Below, one piece after another: positions 8,504 through 17,140 of a stretch of DNA of 64,000 nucleotides (positions within the stretch are counted from its first letter, which is position 1; every line of letters starts with the position of its first letter). This stretch comes from Cellulomonas composti (lineage in GTDB: Bacteria > Actinomycetota > Actinomycetes > Actinomycetales > Cellulomonadaceae). The notes beneath the pieces are model-generated. The model did not search any database, was not told the origin of the DNA, and saw only the letters and a program-made list of their open reading frames with translations. The stretch spans positions 62,001-126,000 of the forward strand of contig NZ_BJWG01000001.1 in NCBI RefSeq assembly GCF_007990245.1. The letters run 5' to 3'. The translations under genes were made by a program, and so were the position numbers.

Positions 8504-10063
8504 GTGCTGCTCGCCGAGCTCGTGACGACGTCCCTCGCGGTGGCCGCGACGCGGTCGCGGCTGACCAAGCGCGCCCTGATCGCCGACCTGCTGCGTCGGG
8601 CACCCGATGACGAGGTCGGGGTCGTCGCGCGGTATCTCGCCGGCGAGCTCACGCAGCGGCGCACGGGTCTGGGATGGCGGTCGGTCGCCAGGCTGCCTGC
8701 ACCTGCGTCGACCGAGACGCTCACGGTGCCTGCGGTGGATGCCGCGTTCGAGCAGATGGCGGGTCTGTCCGGGCCCGGCTCGGCGGGGGAGCGGGCGGTG
8801 CTCGCTGCAGCCCTGTTCGGCGCGGCGACCGAGCCGGAGCAGAGGTTCCTGCGCGGTCTCGTCACGGGCGAGGTGCGCCAGGGTGCGCTCGATGCGCTGC
8901 TGCTGGACGCCGTGGCGGAGGCGGCGGGTGTCCCGGCCGACGACGTGCGCCGCGCGGCGATGCTGGCCGGTGCGACACCGCCGGTCGCGGTCGCCGCGCT
9001 CACCGCCGCGGATCCGGCGCAGGCCGCCGCGAACCTGGCCGGCTTCCGGCTCACCGTCGGCCGCCCGGTCCGCCCGATGCTCGCGCAGTCGGCCCCCGAC
9101 GTCGGCGCGGCTCTGGCGACCGTCGCGCCCACCGACGCCGACGGTGCGCCCGGAGCCGTCGCGGTCGTCGACACCAAGCTCGACGGCATCCGCATCCAGG
9201 TGCACCGCGACGGTGCGGACGTCCGCGTCTTCACGCGCAGCCTCGACGACATCACGTCCCGCGTCCCGGAGATCGTGGCCGTGGCCCGCGGCCTGCCCGC
9301 GCGCACGTTCGTCCTGGACGGCGAGGCCCTGGTGATCGGTGACGGTGGGCGCCCGGTGCCGTTCCAGGACACGTCCGCGCGCACGTCCACCCGCGACGCC
9401 GACCTCGCCGACGGGGGCCGGCTGCGGCCGTTCTTCTTCGACTGCCTCCACCTCGACGGCCAGGACCTGCTCGACGAGCCGCTCCAGCACCGGATCGCCG
9501 AGCTCGACCGGCTCCTCGCGGGCACCGGGACCGCGGTCGCGCGCGTGCTCGCGCCGGACACGGCGACCGCGGGCGCCCAGCTCGCGGCGGCAGTCGCGGC
9601 GGGCCACGAGGGCGTCGTCGTGAAGGCGCTCGACGCGCCGTACGCCGCGGGCCGTCGCGGCGCCGCCTGGGTCAAGGTCAAGCCCCGGCACACGCTCGAC
9701 CTCGTGGTCCTCGCGGTCGAGCGCGGCTCCGGTCGTCGTGCAGGCCTGCTCTCGAACATCCACCTGGGCGCTCGAGACCCCGCAGGCGGCTTCGTCATGC
9801 TCGGCAAGACCTTCAAGGGCATGACCGACGAGCTGCTCGCGTGGCAGACGCAGCGCTTCCGCGAGCTCGAGGTCCAGGACGACGGCTGGGTCGTGACGGT
9901 CCGCCCGGAGCAGGTGGTCGAGATCGCCTTCGACGGTGTCCAGCGCTCGACCCGCTACCCGGGCGGCGTCGCGCTCCGCTTCGCCCGCGTCCTGCGCTAC
10001 CGGGACGACAAGCCGGCCGCCGAGGCTGACACGATCGACGCGGTGCGTGCACTCGTGCACTGA
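8504..10063 (+). CDS. ligB: ATP-dependent DNA ligase, mycobacterial LigB type
   Basis: A 519-residue ligase: an N-terminal helical DNA-binding domain (residues 1-200), then the nucleotidyltransferase domain with motif I TKLDG (adenylated Lys about residue 225), motif III FVLDGEALV, motif IV GHEGVVVKAL and motif V WVKVKPRHTLDLVVL, and an OB fold to the end. Length and order match LigB rather than the Ku-associated LigD or LigC. These enzymes seal nicks using ATP beside the NAD-dependent LigA. The GTG at 8504 lies 6 nt after CAGGAT, a -10-like hexamer, so the mRNA may be leaderless. Confidence 0.9.
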   Translation: MLLAELVTTSLAVAATRSRLTKRALIADLLRRAPDDEVGVVARYLAGELTQRRTGLGWRSVARLPAPASTETLTVPAVDAAFEQMAGLSGPGSAGERAVLAAALFGAATEPEQRFLRGLVTGEVRQGALDALLLDAVAEAAGVPADDVRRAAMLAGATPPVAVAALTAADPAQAAANLAGFRLTVGRPVRPMLAQSAPDVGAALATVAPTDADGAPGAVAVVDTKLDGIRIQVHRDGADVRVFTRSLDDITSRVPEIVAVARGLPARTFVLDGEALVIGDGGRPVPFQDTSARTSTRDADLADGGRLRPFFFDCLHLDGQDLLDEPLQHRIAELDRLLAGTGTAVARVLAPDTATAGAQLAAAVAAGHEGVVVKALDAPYAAGRRGAAWVKVKPRHTLDLVVLAVERGSGRRAGLLSNIHLGARDPAGGFVMLGKTFKGMTDELLAWQTQRFRELEVQDDGWVVTVRPEQVVEIAFDGVQRSTRYPGGVALRFARVLRYRDDKPAAEADTIDAVRALVH

Positions 10064-10081
10064 GCAGCGCGGTGAGGCGGG

Positions 10082-10636
10082 TCAGGCGCCGAGGGTGACG
10101 TCGGCGGTCGATGCCACGTCGGCCGTGCGGCCCGGTCCGCCCTGGAACTGCCAGTACAGGTTGGTGTGCGCGACGACGAGGTCGGGCGTGGGGGCTCCCC
10201 ACTGCGAGAAGTCGTCGGTCGTGTGGGCGTCCGATACGAGCGTGACGTCGTAGCCGCGGACGAACCCGCCGTGCAGCGTGGAGCGCACGCACGCGTCGGT
10301 CTGTGCACCGGTCACGACGAGCCGGCCCACACCCTGCTCGGCGAGGGTCGCCTCGAGGGTCGTGTCCTCGAAGGAGTCGCCGTAGCGCTTCTCGACGATC
10401 GGCTCGTCGGGAGCAGGCGCGAGCTCGGGGGCGATCTGCCACTGCTCGCTCGCGAGCGGGAGCTCGTCGCTCGAGTGGCGGACCCACACGACGGGGGTGC
10501 CCTGCTCGCGCGCGCGGTCCACGAGAGCGGCGATGTTGGCGAGCACCTCGTCACGGCGGTAGGCCTGGGCGACGACGCCGACCTGCACGTCGACGACGAG
10601 GAGTGCGGTTCCTGGGCGGTTCTCGAGAGTGGTCAT
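10082..10636 (-). CDS. Isochorismatase-like cysteine hydrolase
   Basis: A 184-residue isochorismatase-fold hydrolase with the complete triad: D16 (ALLVVDVQVG), K83 (VEKRYGDSFE) and C116 (VTGAQTDACVRST). Members hydrolyse isochorismate, nicotinamide, N-carbamoyl compounds and others; this sequence alone does not fix the substrate. It starts in a spacer shared with the divergent alpha/beta hydrolase at 10759. That spacer carries one of the four CCCG-N3-CGGGTGA sites, so it may belong to the LuxR-centred regulon. Confidence 0.85.
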   Translation of the reverse strand: MTTLENRPGTALLVVDVQVGVVAQAYRRDEVLANIAALVDRAREQGTPVVWVRHSSDELPLASEQWQIAPELAPAPDEPIVEKRYGDSFEDTTLEATLAEQGVGRLVVTGAQTDACVRSTLHGGFVRGYDVTLVSDAHTTDDFSQWGAPTPDLVVAHTNLYWQFQGGPGRTADVASTADVTLGA

Positions 10637-10706
10637 GGCACCAGTGACTCACAGGGGTCTGACACGCACCCCTCCCGCACCATGCGGACGCGCGGTCACC
10701 GGCGGA

Positions 10707-10722
10707 TCACCCGTGTCGGGCG
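10707..10722. promoter_or_regulatory. Shared LAL-block operator candidate, site 1 (variant)
   Basis: On the minus strand this reads CGCCCGACACGGGTGA, continuing with T. It keeps the invariant half ACGGGTGA and the CCCG of the other arm but differs at the outer two bases from the sites at 13047, 21517 and 22232. It sits between the divergent genes 10636 (70 nt away) and 10759 (36 nt away). It is weaker evidence than the other three sites. Confidence 0.45.
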
Positions 10723-10758
10723 ACACACGCGGGGCGCCCGACGTGCGAGGCTCAGAGG

Positions 10759-11631
10759 ATGGTGCACAGCGAGACGGCGGTGGACGGCTGGACCGAGCGC
10801 TGGGTGGTCGTCGAGGGTCACGAGATGCTGGTGCGTTGCTCCGACGAGGTCGAGGGCGCGACGCCTCAGGTGCACATCCACGGGTTCGCGATCTCGGGCC
10901 GGTCGCTCATGCCGACGGCCCGACTGCTGGCGAGCCGCGCGACGTGCTACGTGCCCGACCTGCCGGGATTCGGCCGTTCACCCGGCTGGGGATACACGCT
11001 GGGCGTGCCGGCGCTCGCCGACGCGGTCGTCGGGCTGCTCGACGCGCTCGAGCTCGACAAGGCGGTGCTCGTCGGCAACTCGATGGGCTGCCCGATCTCG
11101 CTCGAGGTCGCACACCGCGAACCCGACCGGGTCGAGCGGGTCGTGCTGTGCTCGCCGGCCGGAGGTGTGCACAACCAGCCCCTCGTGCGCGCGGTGCAGC
11201 AGCTCGTGCGCGACGCGGTGCGGGAGAGCCCGCGGATGGCGAGCGTGGCGGTGCCGGACTACCTGCGCTTCGGACCCGTGAACGCGATGCAGCTGTTCGC
11301 AGAGCTCATGCGCTTCCCCTCGATGGAGCGGCTGCTGCGCATCACCGTGCCCACGCTCGCGATCGTCGGGACGCGTGACCCGATGATGCCGCCGCCGTGG
11401 CGCGTGCGCGAGCTCGCCCGGCTCGCCCCCGACAACCTGACGGTCGCCGTGATCCGCGACGCCGCGCACGCGATGAACTTCAGCCACCCCGAGGAGCTCG
11501 CCCGCGTCGTGTCCTGCTGGCTCGACGGGATCGACATCACCGACGAGGTTCTCGACGAGGCAGCCACGGCCGGCACGCCGGGGGCGAACGGCACCGCGCG
11601 TCGCCCGCGGGTGTTCCAGGTGCGAGGCTGA
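10759..11631 (+). CDS. Alpha/beta-fold hydrolase
   Basis: A 290-residue alpha/beta hydrolase with the full catalytic triad: nucleophile S108 in GNSMG, acid D207 in GTRDPMM and H237 in DAAHAMNF; the oxyanion region is HIHGFAISG. The family includes esterases, C-C hydrolases and haloperoxidase-like enzymes, and the substrate is unknown. The C-terminal tail (about residues 260-290) is low-complexity. The ATG follows GAGGCT by 6 nt, suggesting a leaderless message. It is divergent from the cysteine hydrolase with a shared operator candidate between them. Confidence 0.85.
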   Translation: MVHSETAVDGWTERWVVVEGHEMLVRCSDEVEGATPQVHIHGFAISGRSLMPTARLLASRATCYVPDLPGFGRSPGWGYTLGVPALADAVVGLLDALELDKAVLVGNSMGCPISLEVAHREPDRVERVVLCSPAGGVHNQPLVRAVQQLVRDAVRESPRMASVAVPDYLRFGPVNAMQLFAELMRFPSMERLLRITVPTLAIVGTRDPMMPPPWRVRELARLAPDNLTVAVIRDAAHAMNFSHPEELARVVSCWLDGIDITDEVLDEAATAGTPGANGTARRPRVFQVRG

Positions 11632-11649
11632 CTCACCCCTGGAGCGCAC

Positions 11650-11684
11650 GACAGCCCCGGTCGCTCGAGGCGCTCGGGGCTGTC
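11650..11684. terminator. Bidirectional intrinsic terminator candidate
   Basis: A perfect 10-bp stem (GACAGCCCCG / CGGGGCTGTC) with a 15-nt loop lies between the convergent genes ending at 11631 and 11704. There is no clear U tract, as is usual in very GC-rich actinobacteria. Confidence 0.6.
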
Positions 11685-11703
11685 GGCGTCTGCGAAGGAA
11701 TGC

Positions 11704-12027
11704 TCAGCCGAGAAGCTGAGCCTTCTGCGCGTCGAACTCCGCCTGCGTGAGCACGCCCGCGTCGCGCAGCCCGGCGAGCTCCTTCAGGTGGGCGATCTTC
11801 TCGTCCATCGTGAGCTCGGGCTCCGCCGGCTCGGGCGCCTGGGTGACGTAGACCGGCGCCGGTGCGTACGTCGGCTGCGGTGCGGCGTAGGTGGGCTGCG
11901 GGGCGTACTGCGCCGCCTCCTGCTCGGCCCACCGACCCTGCTGGCGGTGGTGCACGCGCCCCGAGACCGCACTCGCCGTACCGGCGACCACGGCCGTGCG
12001 GGCGACCCCGCGGATCAGTCCTGGCAT
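11704..12027 (-). CDS. Small SHOCT-domain protein
   Basis: A 107-residue protein. A short N-terminal hydrophobic/Ala segment (ARTAVVAGTASAVSG) is followed by a basic patch, an Ala/Pro/Tyr/Gln-rich linker (repeats like YAPQPTYAAPQPTY) and a C-terminal SHOCT helix pair (IAHLKELAGLRDAGVLTQAEFDAQKAQLLG). SHOCT domains are short oligomerisation modules of unknown specific role, often on stress-linked membrane proteins. The ribosome site GAGGAGGACGAC precedes the ATG. It lies 49 nt downstream of the DUF6325 fusion gene on the same strand, so it is probably in the operon read from the operator at 13047. A second SHOCT protein lies at 22321. Confidence 0.8.
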   Translation of the reverse strand: MPGLIRGVARTAVVAGTASAVSGRVHHRQQGRWAEQEAAQYAPQPTYAAPQPTYAPAPVYVTQAPEPAEPELTMDEKIAHLKELAGLRDAGVLTQAEFDAQKAQLLG

Positions 12028-12076
12028 GTCGTCCTCCTCGTTCCTGTCCTGGTGCTCGTCGAGATCGCTGTGGGTG

Positions 12077-12991
12077 TCACTCGTCCTCGGACGCGTCGAG
12101 CGCCGCGAGGATCGCCTGGATCGGGATGCGCCCGCCGGCGACCAGCTGGCCGCCGCCCTTGCGCAGCGCAGCGGCGAAGGGCGCCGCCCACGCGTTCTCG
12201 TACACCAGGACACCGGCCGCGCTGCCGGGCTCGAGCGCGGCACCGACCTCCTCGAGGTCGTCGTCGCCGAGGAGCGAGGACGAGGCGCCCGCGAAGATCG
12301 TCATGTCGACGTCGCCGCTGGTGTCGAGGTCGTGCAGCTCGACACCGGTGACGATCCCGTCGGCGTCCTTCGTCACGAAGGCCAGGTCGAGCACGCGGAT
12401 GATGCCGCGGTCCACCAGATCGACGAGCAGCGGGAACGCCGTTCCGTCGAGCCGATCCTTCGGGAACTCGACGACGAGGTAGTCGACGGGTCCCATTACC
12501 TCCAGGTCGACATCCATCATTTCCTCCTCACGCACCGGGGCGGTCCCGGTGCCGTTCGTGCGTGGGGTCGACGACCCCGCGCGGTGCATCAGCCGGTCGG
12601 GCGCGCGGCGCGACCGGTCGTCGTGGCTCGCAGTCTCGACCCGAACGAGCAGGTCGGCCAGCTGGACGTCTTCGAGATGGTAGGTGTGCGAGCTCGACCG
12701 TAGCGCGGCGTTCTCGTCGCCGAGCATCTGGGCCATCAGTGGTCCGACGGCGCCGCGCACGACGATCTCGACGTCCGGACGTCCCCCCGCGTCGGTGGTG
12801 CGCAGCCCGACGACGTCGAGCCCGAGCGAACCCATGCGCTGCAGGAGTCCGAACAGCGCGGCGGTGTCGCGGATCTCCGCCTCGAGAACGGTGTGGTCGG
12901 CCGCACGACGCACACCGGAGTCCTCCAGGTACTCGAGCGCTTCCTCGCGCACCGGTCCCTCGATCGTGAGCTCGATCGTCCTGGAACGCAC
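12077..12991 (-). CDS. DUF6325-family protein fused to an N-terminal domain of unknown function
   Basis: One open frame of 304 codons from a GTG at 12991 with a strong ribosome site (GGAGGAGGGCGC). Residues 1-110 form a small alpha/beta domain (RTIELTIEGPVREEALEYLEDSG to HLEDVQLADLLVRV), not recognised. Residues 113-157 are a polar linker. From MMDVDLEVMGPVDYLVVEF onward comes a complete DUF6325 domain, normally a stand-alone protein of about 140 residues. A second perfect AGGAGG (12523-12528) precedes two adjacent ATGs at 12520 and 12517, so the DUF6325 part can also be made alone. No stop codon separates the two parts. It is divergent from the LuxR gene, with the operator candidate 55 nt before the GTG. 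Confidence 0.75.
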   Translation of the reverse strand: MRSRTIELTIEGPVREEALEYLEDSGVRRAADHTVLEAEIRDTAALFGLLQRMGSLGLDVVGLRTTDAGGRPDVEIVVRGAVGPLMAQMLGDENAALRSSSHTYHLEDVQLADLLVRVETASHDDRSRRAPDRLMHRAGSSTPRTNGTGTAPVREEEMMDVDLEVMGPVDYLVVEFPKDRLDGTAFPLLVDLVDRGIIRVLDLAFVTKDADGIVTGVELHDLDTSGDVDMTIFAGASSSLLGDDDLEEVGAALEPGSAAGVLVYENAWAAPFAAALRKGGGQLVAGGRIPIQAILAALDASEDE

Positions 12992-13046
12992 GCGCCCTCC
13001 TCCGTCGTGGCTGCGTCCACTCTGTGCGGGCCGCGCCCGTGGGTAA

Positions 13047-13062
13047 TCACCCGTTCCGGGTA
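13047..13062. promoter_or_regulatory. Shared LAL-block operator candidate, site 2
   Basis: On the minus strand this reads TACCCGGAACGGGTGA: inverted arms ACCCG/CGGGT with a 3-nt spacer. The gap to the GTG of the DUF6325 fusion gene is exactly 55 nt, the same as for site 3 and the ATPase. On the other side it ends 24 nt before the luxR ATG and so overlaps that gene's promoter, which suggests autoregulation. Confidence 0.65.
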
Positions 13063-13086
13063 TGGGGACGACGTAGGCTTCGGCTC

Positions 13087-15726
13087 ATGTCGGTAGAGGT
13101 CGCGAGCACCGTTCGCGCCGCGGTCGCGGCGCATGGCGCTCCGGCGATGCTGCGGGCGCGTTGCACGGTTCCGACACCCGCGCGCGTGGTGCGTCGCGCC
13201 GCCCTCGACGAGCTGCTCGAGAATGCGGTCGACCGTCGGCTCACGGTCGTCTCGGCAGGACCTGGCTGGGGAAAGACCGTCGCTGTGGCGCAGTGGGCTG
13301 CGACGACGGACCGCGCGGTGGCGTGGCTCACGCTCGAGGCGAGCAACGACTCGTCGGTGCCGTTCTGGTCCGAGGTGCTGGCGGCCCTGCGCGCGAGCGA
13401 GGTCGTCCCCGCCGATCACCCGTTGGCCGCCCTGCGGGTGCCGGCCGTCGAGACCTCCGAGTTCCACGCCCAGCTCTTCCACGCGCTCGAGGCACTTCCG
13501 GAGCGCGTCGTCCTCGTCCTCGACGACTTCCACCACGTGACGCGGCGCGAGATCCTCGACGTGATCGACGAGCTGCTGCGCTACGACCTGCCGCTGCGCC
13601 TCGTCGTCGTCACGCGCATCGACCCGCTGCTGCGCCAGCACCGGCTGCGGGTCGAGGGGGAGCTGAGCGAGGTGTTCGCCGCCGATCTCGCGTTCGACGG
13701 GACCGCGGTCGCCGAACTCGCGCGGTCCCGGGGACGTGAGCTCACGGGCGACGACGTCGCTCGGGTGCTCGAGCAGACGGACGGCTGGGCGGTCGGCGTG
13801 CGGCTCGTCATGCCGGCACCCGGACACCCTGGCGCGACCGTCGTGCCCCAGCAGCACGCGTCCGAGTACCTCGTCGCCGAGGTGCTCGACCGCCTCGAGC
13901 CGGACATGCGGCACGTGCTGCTCATGACCAGCGTGACGACGGCGGTGTGCGAGGACCTCGTGGAGGCTGTCCTGCCCGGAGGCGAGGCGAGGCGACGGTG
14001 GCGCGCCTTCGTCACCCGCAACGCGTTCGTCACGCCGATCGGCGCCGACGGCACCTGGTACCGCTACCACCCGCTGCTGCGCGACATGCTGCTCGGCCGG
14101 CTCCGTGCGGACGCGCCGCAGGACGCGCTGCGGGCACACCGCCGCGCGGCTCGATGGCTTGCGTCGCACGGCGAACCGGTGCTCGCGCTCGTGCAGGCCA
14201 GGCACGCGGGGGACTGGGCGTTGTTCGGGCGGCTGTTCGTCGAGGTCGGCTCCGTCCCGCTGGTCTCCGCCGCGCGGGGGCAGATGATCGACCTGCTCGG
14301 GTCGATCCCGTACGCGGAGCTGGAGCCCGATGTCGGGATCGAGCTGTGCGTCGCGTCGCTCGCGGTCGCGACCGGGCGCTTCGCCGCAGCGACCACCCAC
14401 GTCATGCGGGCTCGCGCGCTCCTCGACGACGATGCCGACGCGGCCGACACCGCGCTGCTGGAGATCGTCGCGGCGACCGCGTCCCGGGGAGCGGGCGACC
14501 CGGAGGCGGCGCGCCGCGCGGCCGCCGCGGCGCTCGTCGCGCTCGACGGGGCCATCCGACCGTCGGCCGCATGGCCCGGCTACCACGTGCTCGCGGTGAA
14601 CAGCCACGCCGTCGGACTGCTGTGGCGCGGCGACGTCGAGGAGGCGCGGCGCCAGCTCGACGCCCTCGTGGCCACGACCCGGACGATGGCGCCGCTGCTG
14701 CCCGTGCTCAACGCCCGCTCGTACCACGCGTTCGCCGAGGCTCTCCTCGGGCGGCTCGACCTCGCGCGCGAGCACGGCCTGCAGGTGATCGACGACGCCC
14801 GCGATCTCGGCTGGGCCTCCCACCTGCAGTGTCGTCCGGCGTACGCGGCCGTCGCCTGGGCCGCGCTGCTGCGTGGCGTCGAGGACGAAGCGGACCGGAT
14901 GCTCGCACTGGGGCTCGCGAGCGACCTCAACGGCCAGGAGCCGCAGACGACGCTCGCCGTCCGGTTGATGCAGGCGATGGTCGCGGTCCAGCGCGGTCGG
15001 TTGCGTGCGGCGGAGGCTGCCCTGCGCTCGGCCGGCCCGTTGGACGACACGATCCCGCCGGCGCTGGCGGACCTCGCCGCGCGCGTGGTGCGCGAGGTCG
15101 CGCAGCGCGCGGGCCGCGCCGAGCTCACCGATGGCACGACGATCGATCCGACGACCGCGCTGGGCCACGTGCACGACGCGCAGGCGCACCTCGACCGAGG
15201 CGACACCGGCGATGCGATCACGTCGGCGATCGAGGCGAGCGTGCTCGCGGATCGTGAGCAGGACCCGCTCGTGCAGGTCGAGGCGCTGCTCATGCTCGCG
15301 CGCGCGTACGAGAGGACAGGGACGACCGCCTCGTGCGACGAAGCGCTCGAGCGGGCGCTGCGCGTCGCGGCCGAGCCGGTGCTCGTGCGCCCGTTCCTGC
15401 TGCTGCCGACCGCGAGCCTGGTGGCCAGGACACGCACACTGCTGGACACGCATCCCGGCGAGCTCGCGAACCGCCTGCGCACCCGGCTGCTCGTCGACCA
15501 GCGGCACCACGAGCACGAGCCGGAGCCGCTGGTGGAGGCGCTCACCAGTCGTGAGCTCGCGATCCTGGGCGCCCTGCCCACCATGGGGACCAACTCGGAG
15601 ATCGCCTCCGACTTCTTCGTGTCGGTGAACACCGTCAAGGCGCACCTGAAGTCGCTGTACCGCAAGCTCGGCGTCGACAGCCGCCGTGAGGCCGTGCGGC
15701 GCGGGCGCGAGCTCGGCCTGCTCTGA
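13087..15726 (+). CDS. Large ATP-binding LuxR-family (LAL/MalT-like) transcriptional regulator
   Basis: An 879-residue LAL regulator. The N-terminal P-loop is SAGPGWGKTVAVAQWA (Walker A), the Walker B is VVLVLDDFHHV, and the STAND-type ATPase runs to about residue 330. A helical repeat (TPR-like) middle follows, and the C-terminal LuxR helix-turn-helix is LTSRELAILGALPTMGTNSEIASDFFVSVNTVKAHLKSLYRKLGV. Such proteins act as ligand- and ATP-dependent activators that oligomerise on DNA. The ATG at 13087 is 7 nt after TAGGCT (leaderless). It lies at the centre of the block whose spacers share the CCCG-N3-CGGGTGA site, making it the obvious candidate to bind them; that is inference. Confidence 0.92.
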   Translation: MSVEVASTVRAAVAAHGAPAMLRARCTVPTPARVVRRAALDELLENAVDRRLTVVSAGPGWGKTVAVAQWAATTDRAVAWLTLEASNDSSVPFWSEVLAALRASEVVPADHPLAALRVPAVETSEFHAQLFHALEALPERVVLVLDDFHHVTRREILDVIDELLRYDLPLRLVVVTRIDPLLRQHRLRVEGELSEVFAADLAFDGTAVAELARSRGRELTGDDVARVLEQTDGWAVGVRLVMPAPGHPGATVVPQQHASEYLVAEVLDRLEPDMRHVLLMTSVTTAVCEDLVEAVLPGGEARRRWRAFVTRNAFVTPIGADGTWYRYHPLLRDMLLGRLRADAPQDALRAHRRAARWLASHGEPVLALVQARHAGDWALFGRLFVEVGSVPLVSAARGQMIDLLGSIPYAELEPDVGIELCVASLAVATGRFAAATTHVMRARALLDDDADAADTALLEIVAATASRGAGDPEAARRAAAAALVALDGAIRPSAAWPGYHVLAVNSHAVGLLWRGDVEEARRQLDALVATTRTMAPLLPVLNARSYHAFAEALLGRLDLAREHGLQVIDDARDLGWASHLQCRPAYAAVAWAALLRGVEDEADRMLALGLASDLNGQEPQTTLAVRLMQAMVAVQRGRLRAAEAALRSAGPLDDTIPPALADLAARVVREVAQRAGRAELTDGTTIDPTTALGHVHDAQAHLDRGDTGDAITSAIEASVLADREQDPLVQVEALLMLARAYERTGTTASCDEALERALRVAAEPVLVRPFLLLPTASLVARTRTLLDTHPGELANRLRTRLLVDQRHHEHEPEPLVEALTSRELAILGALPTMGTNSEIASDFFVSVNTVKAHLKSLYRKLGVDSRREAVRRGRELGLL

Positions 15727-15739
15727 GCGCCGGCAGCAG

Positions 15740-15760
15740 CCGAGCGTCGGAGGCGCTCGG
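15740..15760. terminator. Terminator candidate between luxR and the MHS transporter
   Basis: A perfect 7-bp stem CCGAGCG / CGCTCGG with a 7-nt loop lies in the 39-nt spacer between convergent stop codons. It is short, and there is no U tract. Confidence 0.45.
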
Positions 15761-15765
15761 GCGCG

Positions 15766-17088
15766 TCAGGCCGCGTGCCCCGTGCGCGACCACGTGGCCG
15801 CCGCGACGAGAGCCGCGAGGAGCCACGTCACCGCGTAGAGCCCGACGAGCTGGACGCCGGCGCCCTCGACGAGCGACGCGACGAGCGGCGCGGAACCGCC
15901 GACGACGGCGCTCGCGGCGGTCAGGGAGTACGCGATCCCCGACGCGCGGACACGCGCGGGAAGCACGTCGCCGAGGGCGGACTGGATGACGAACGCCCCG
16001 AGCGCGACGCCCGCGAGGGTGTCGGCCGCGAACAGGCCTGCTGCGCCGCGACCCATGAGCCAGTCGCACGCGAGCCAGGCCACCGTCATCGTGATCGCCC
16101 CCCCGAGCAGGACGGGGCGTCGCCCGATGCGGTCCGAGAGTCGCCCGCTGAGCACCGCGGACGCGGCGAGCGCGAGGGTCCCGACCACGGAAGCCGTGAG
16201 CGCGACGTCCAGCGCGTACTCGCCGTCGGTCACGAGCCGCGCGGGCAGGTAGACGAACCAGATGTTGTACGAGCTGCTGAAGGCCGCCGACAGCGCGAAG
16301 CCCCGCACGATGTGCGGCAGGTAGGGCCCGATCGCGGGTCGAGGCCCAGGCCCACCCGCCGCGGCGTCGTCGGGCGTCTCGAGGTCGGGTGACTCGAAGT
16401 CGGGCGACTCCGCGGCGCGGCGCAGCAGACCCACCGCGAGCAGGCCGAGCGGCAGGGCGACGAGGAACGGCACGCGCCAGCCCCACGCGAGCAGCGCGTC
16501 GTCGTCGAGCGCGGCACGCACGGCCGCGACCGCCCCCGTGCCGGCGGCGAAGCCGAGCGCGGTCGTCGCGAGGTGCGTCCCGCCCCACAGCCCGCGTGCG
16601 CGCGGCGGTGCGTGCTCGACGAGGTAGGCGACCGAGACCGGCATCTCGCCACCGGACGAGAAGCCCTGCACGAGCCGCAGGACCAGAAGGGCCACGGTCG
16701 CGGCGACCCCGATCGCCGCCCACGAGGGCAGCAGGCCGATGCCCGCCGTCGCGGCGGTCATGAGCCCGAGCATGCTCGTGAGCACACGGCGCCGACCGCG
16801 CCGGTCCGCCACGCGTGCGACGAGCACGGCGCCGAGCGGCCGCGCGAGGAACGAGATCGCGAACACCGCGTAGACGCCGGTGAGGGCAGCACCGCCGCCG
16901 GGGGTCAGCACCGCCGCGAGCAGCACGATCGACGCCCCGAAGACCGCGAAGTCGTACCACTCGATGAGGTTGCCCGCGGAGCCGACGATGCGCGAGACCC
17001 GGGCCCGGCGCGTGGCCGTGGCCGTGACCGGGCGTGCCCTGCTCGTCGTGCTCGTCGTGCTCGTCTCGCTCGTCGTGTCGGTCTTCAC
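15766..17088 (-). CDS. MFS transporter, metabolite:H+ symporter (MHS/ProP-like) family
   Basis: About 440 residues with 12 predicted membrane helices. The family hallmark GNLIEWYDFAVFG lies in helix 1, RVADRRGRRRVL in the 2-3 loop, and a matching GRLSDRIGRRPVL in the second half. The N-terminus is a Thr/Ser-rich tail. MHS members import organic acids, betaines or alpha-ketoglutarate; the substrate here is unknown. The GTG at 17088 was chosen because it begins just after GGGGCGAGG, while longer extensions are Arg/Pro-rich nonsense-like sequence. It is third in the apparent ATPase-DHA2-MHS operon, 52 nt after the DHA2 gene. Confidence 0.82.
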   Translation of the reverse strand: MKTDTTSETSTTSTTSRARPVTATATRRARVSRIVGSAGNLIEWYDFAVFGASIVLLAAVLTPGGGAALTGVYAVFAISFLARPLGAVLVARVADRRGRRRVLTSMLGLMTAATAGIGLLPSWAAIGVAATVALLVLRLVQGFSSGGEMPVSVAYLVEHAPPRARGLWGGTHLATTALGFAAGTGAVAAVRAALDDDALLAWGWRVPFLVALPLGLLAVGLLRRAAESPDFESPDLETPDDAAAGGPGPRPAIGPYLPHIVRGFALSAAFSSSYNIWFVYLPARLVTDGEYALDVALTASVVGTLALAASAVLSGRLSDRIGRRPVLLGGAITMTVAWLACDWLMGRGAAGLFAADTLAGVALGAFVIQSALGDVLPARVRASGIAYSLTAASAVVGGSAPLVASLVEGAGVQLVGLYAVTWLLAALVAAATWSRTGHAA

Positions 17089-17140
17089 CCTCGCCCCTTC
17101 GTCGCGACCGAAACTGTAGTCGCGGGACGGGACGCGACGA

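Noticed and set aside
7715..10060. Minus-strand frame of 781 codons merging an SRPBCC protein with sequence opposite ligB
   Set aside because: Only the last 207 codons (from ATG 8338) look like protein; the rest is antisense to the ligase.
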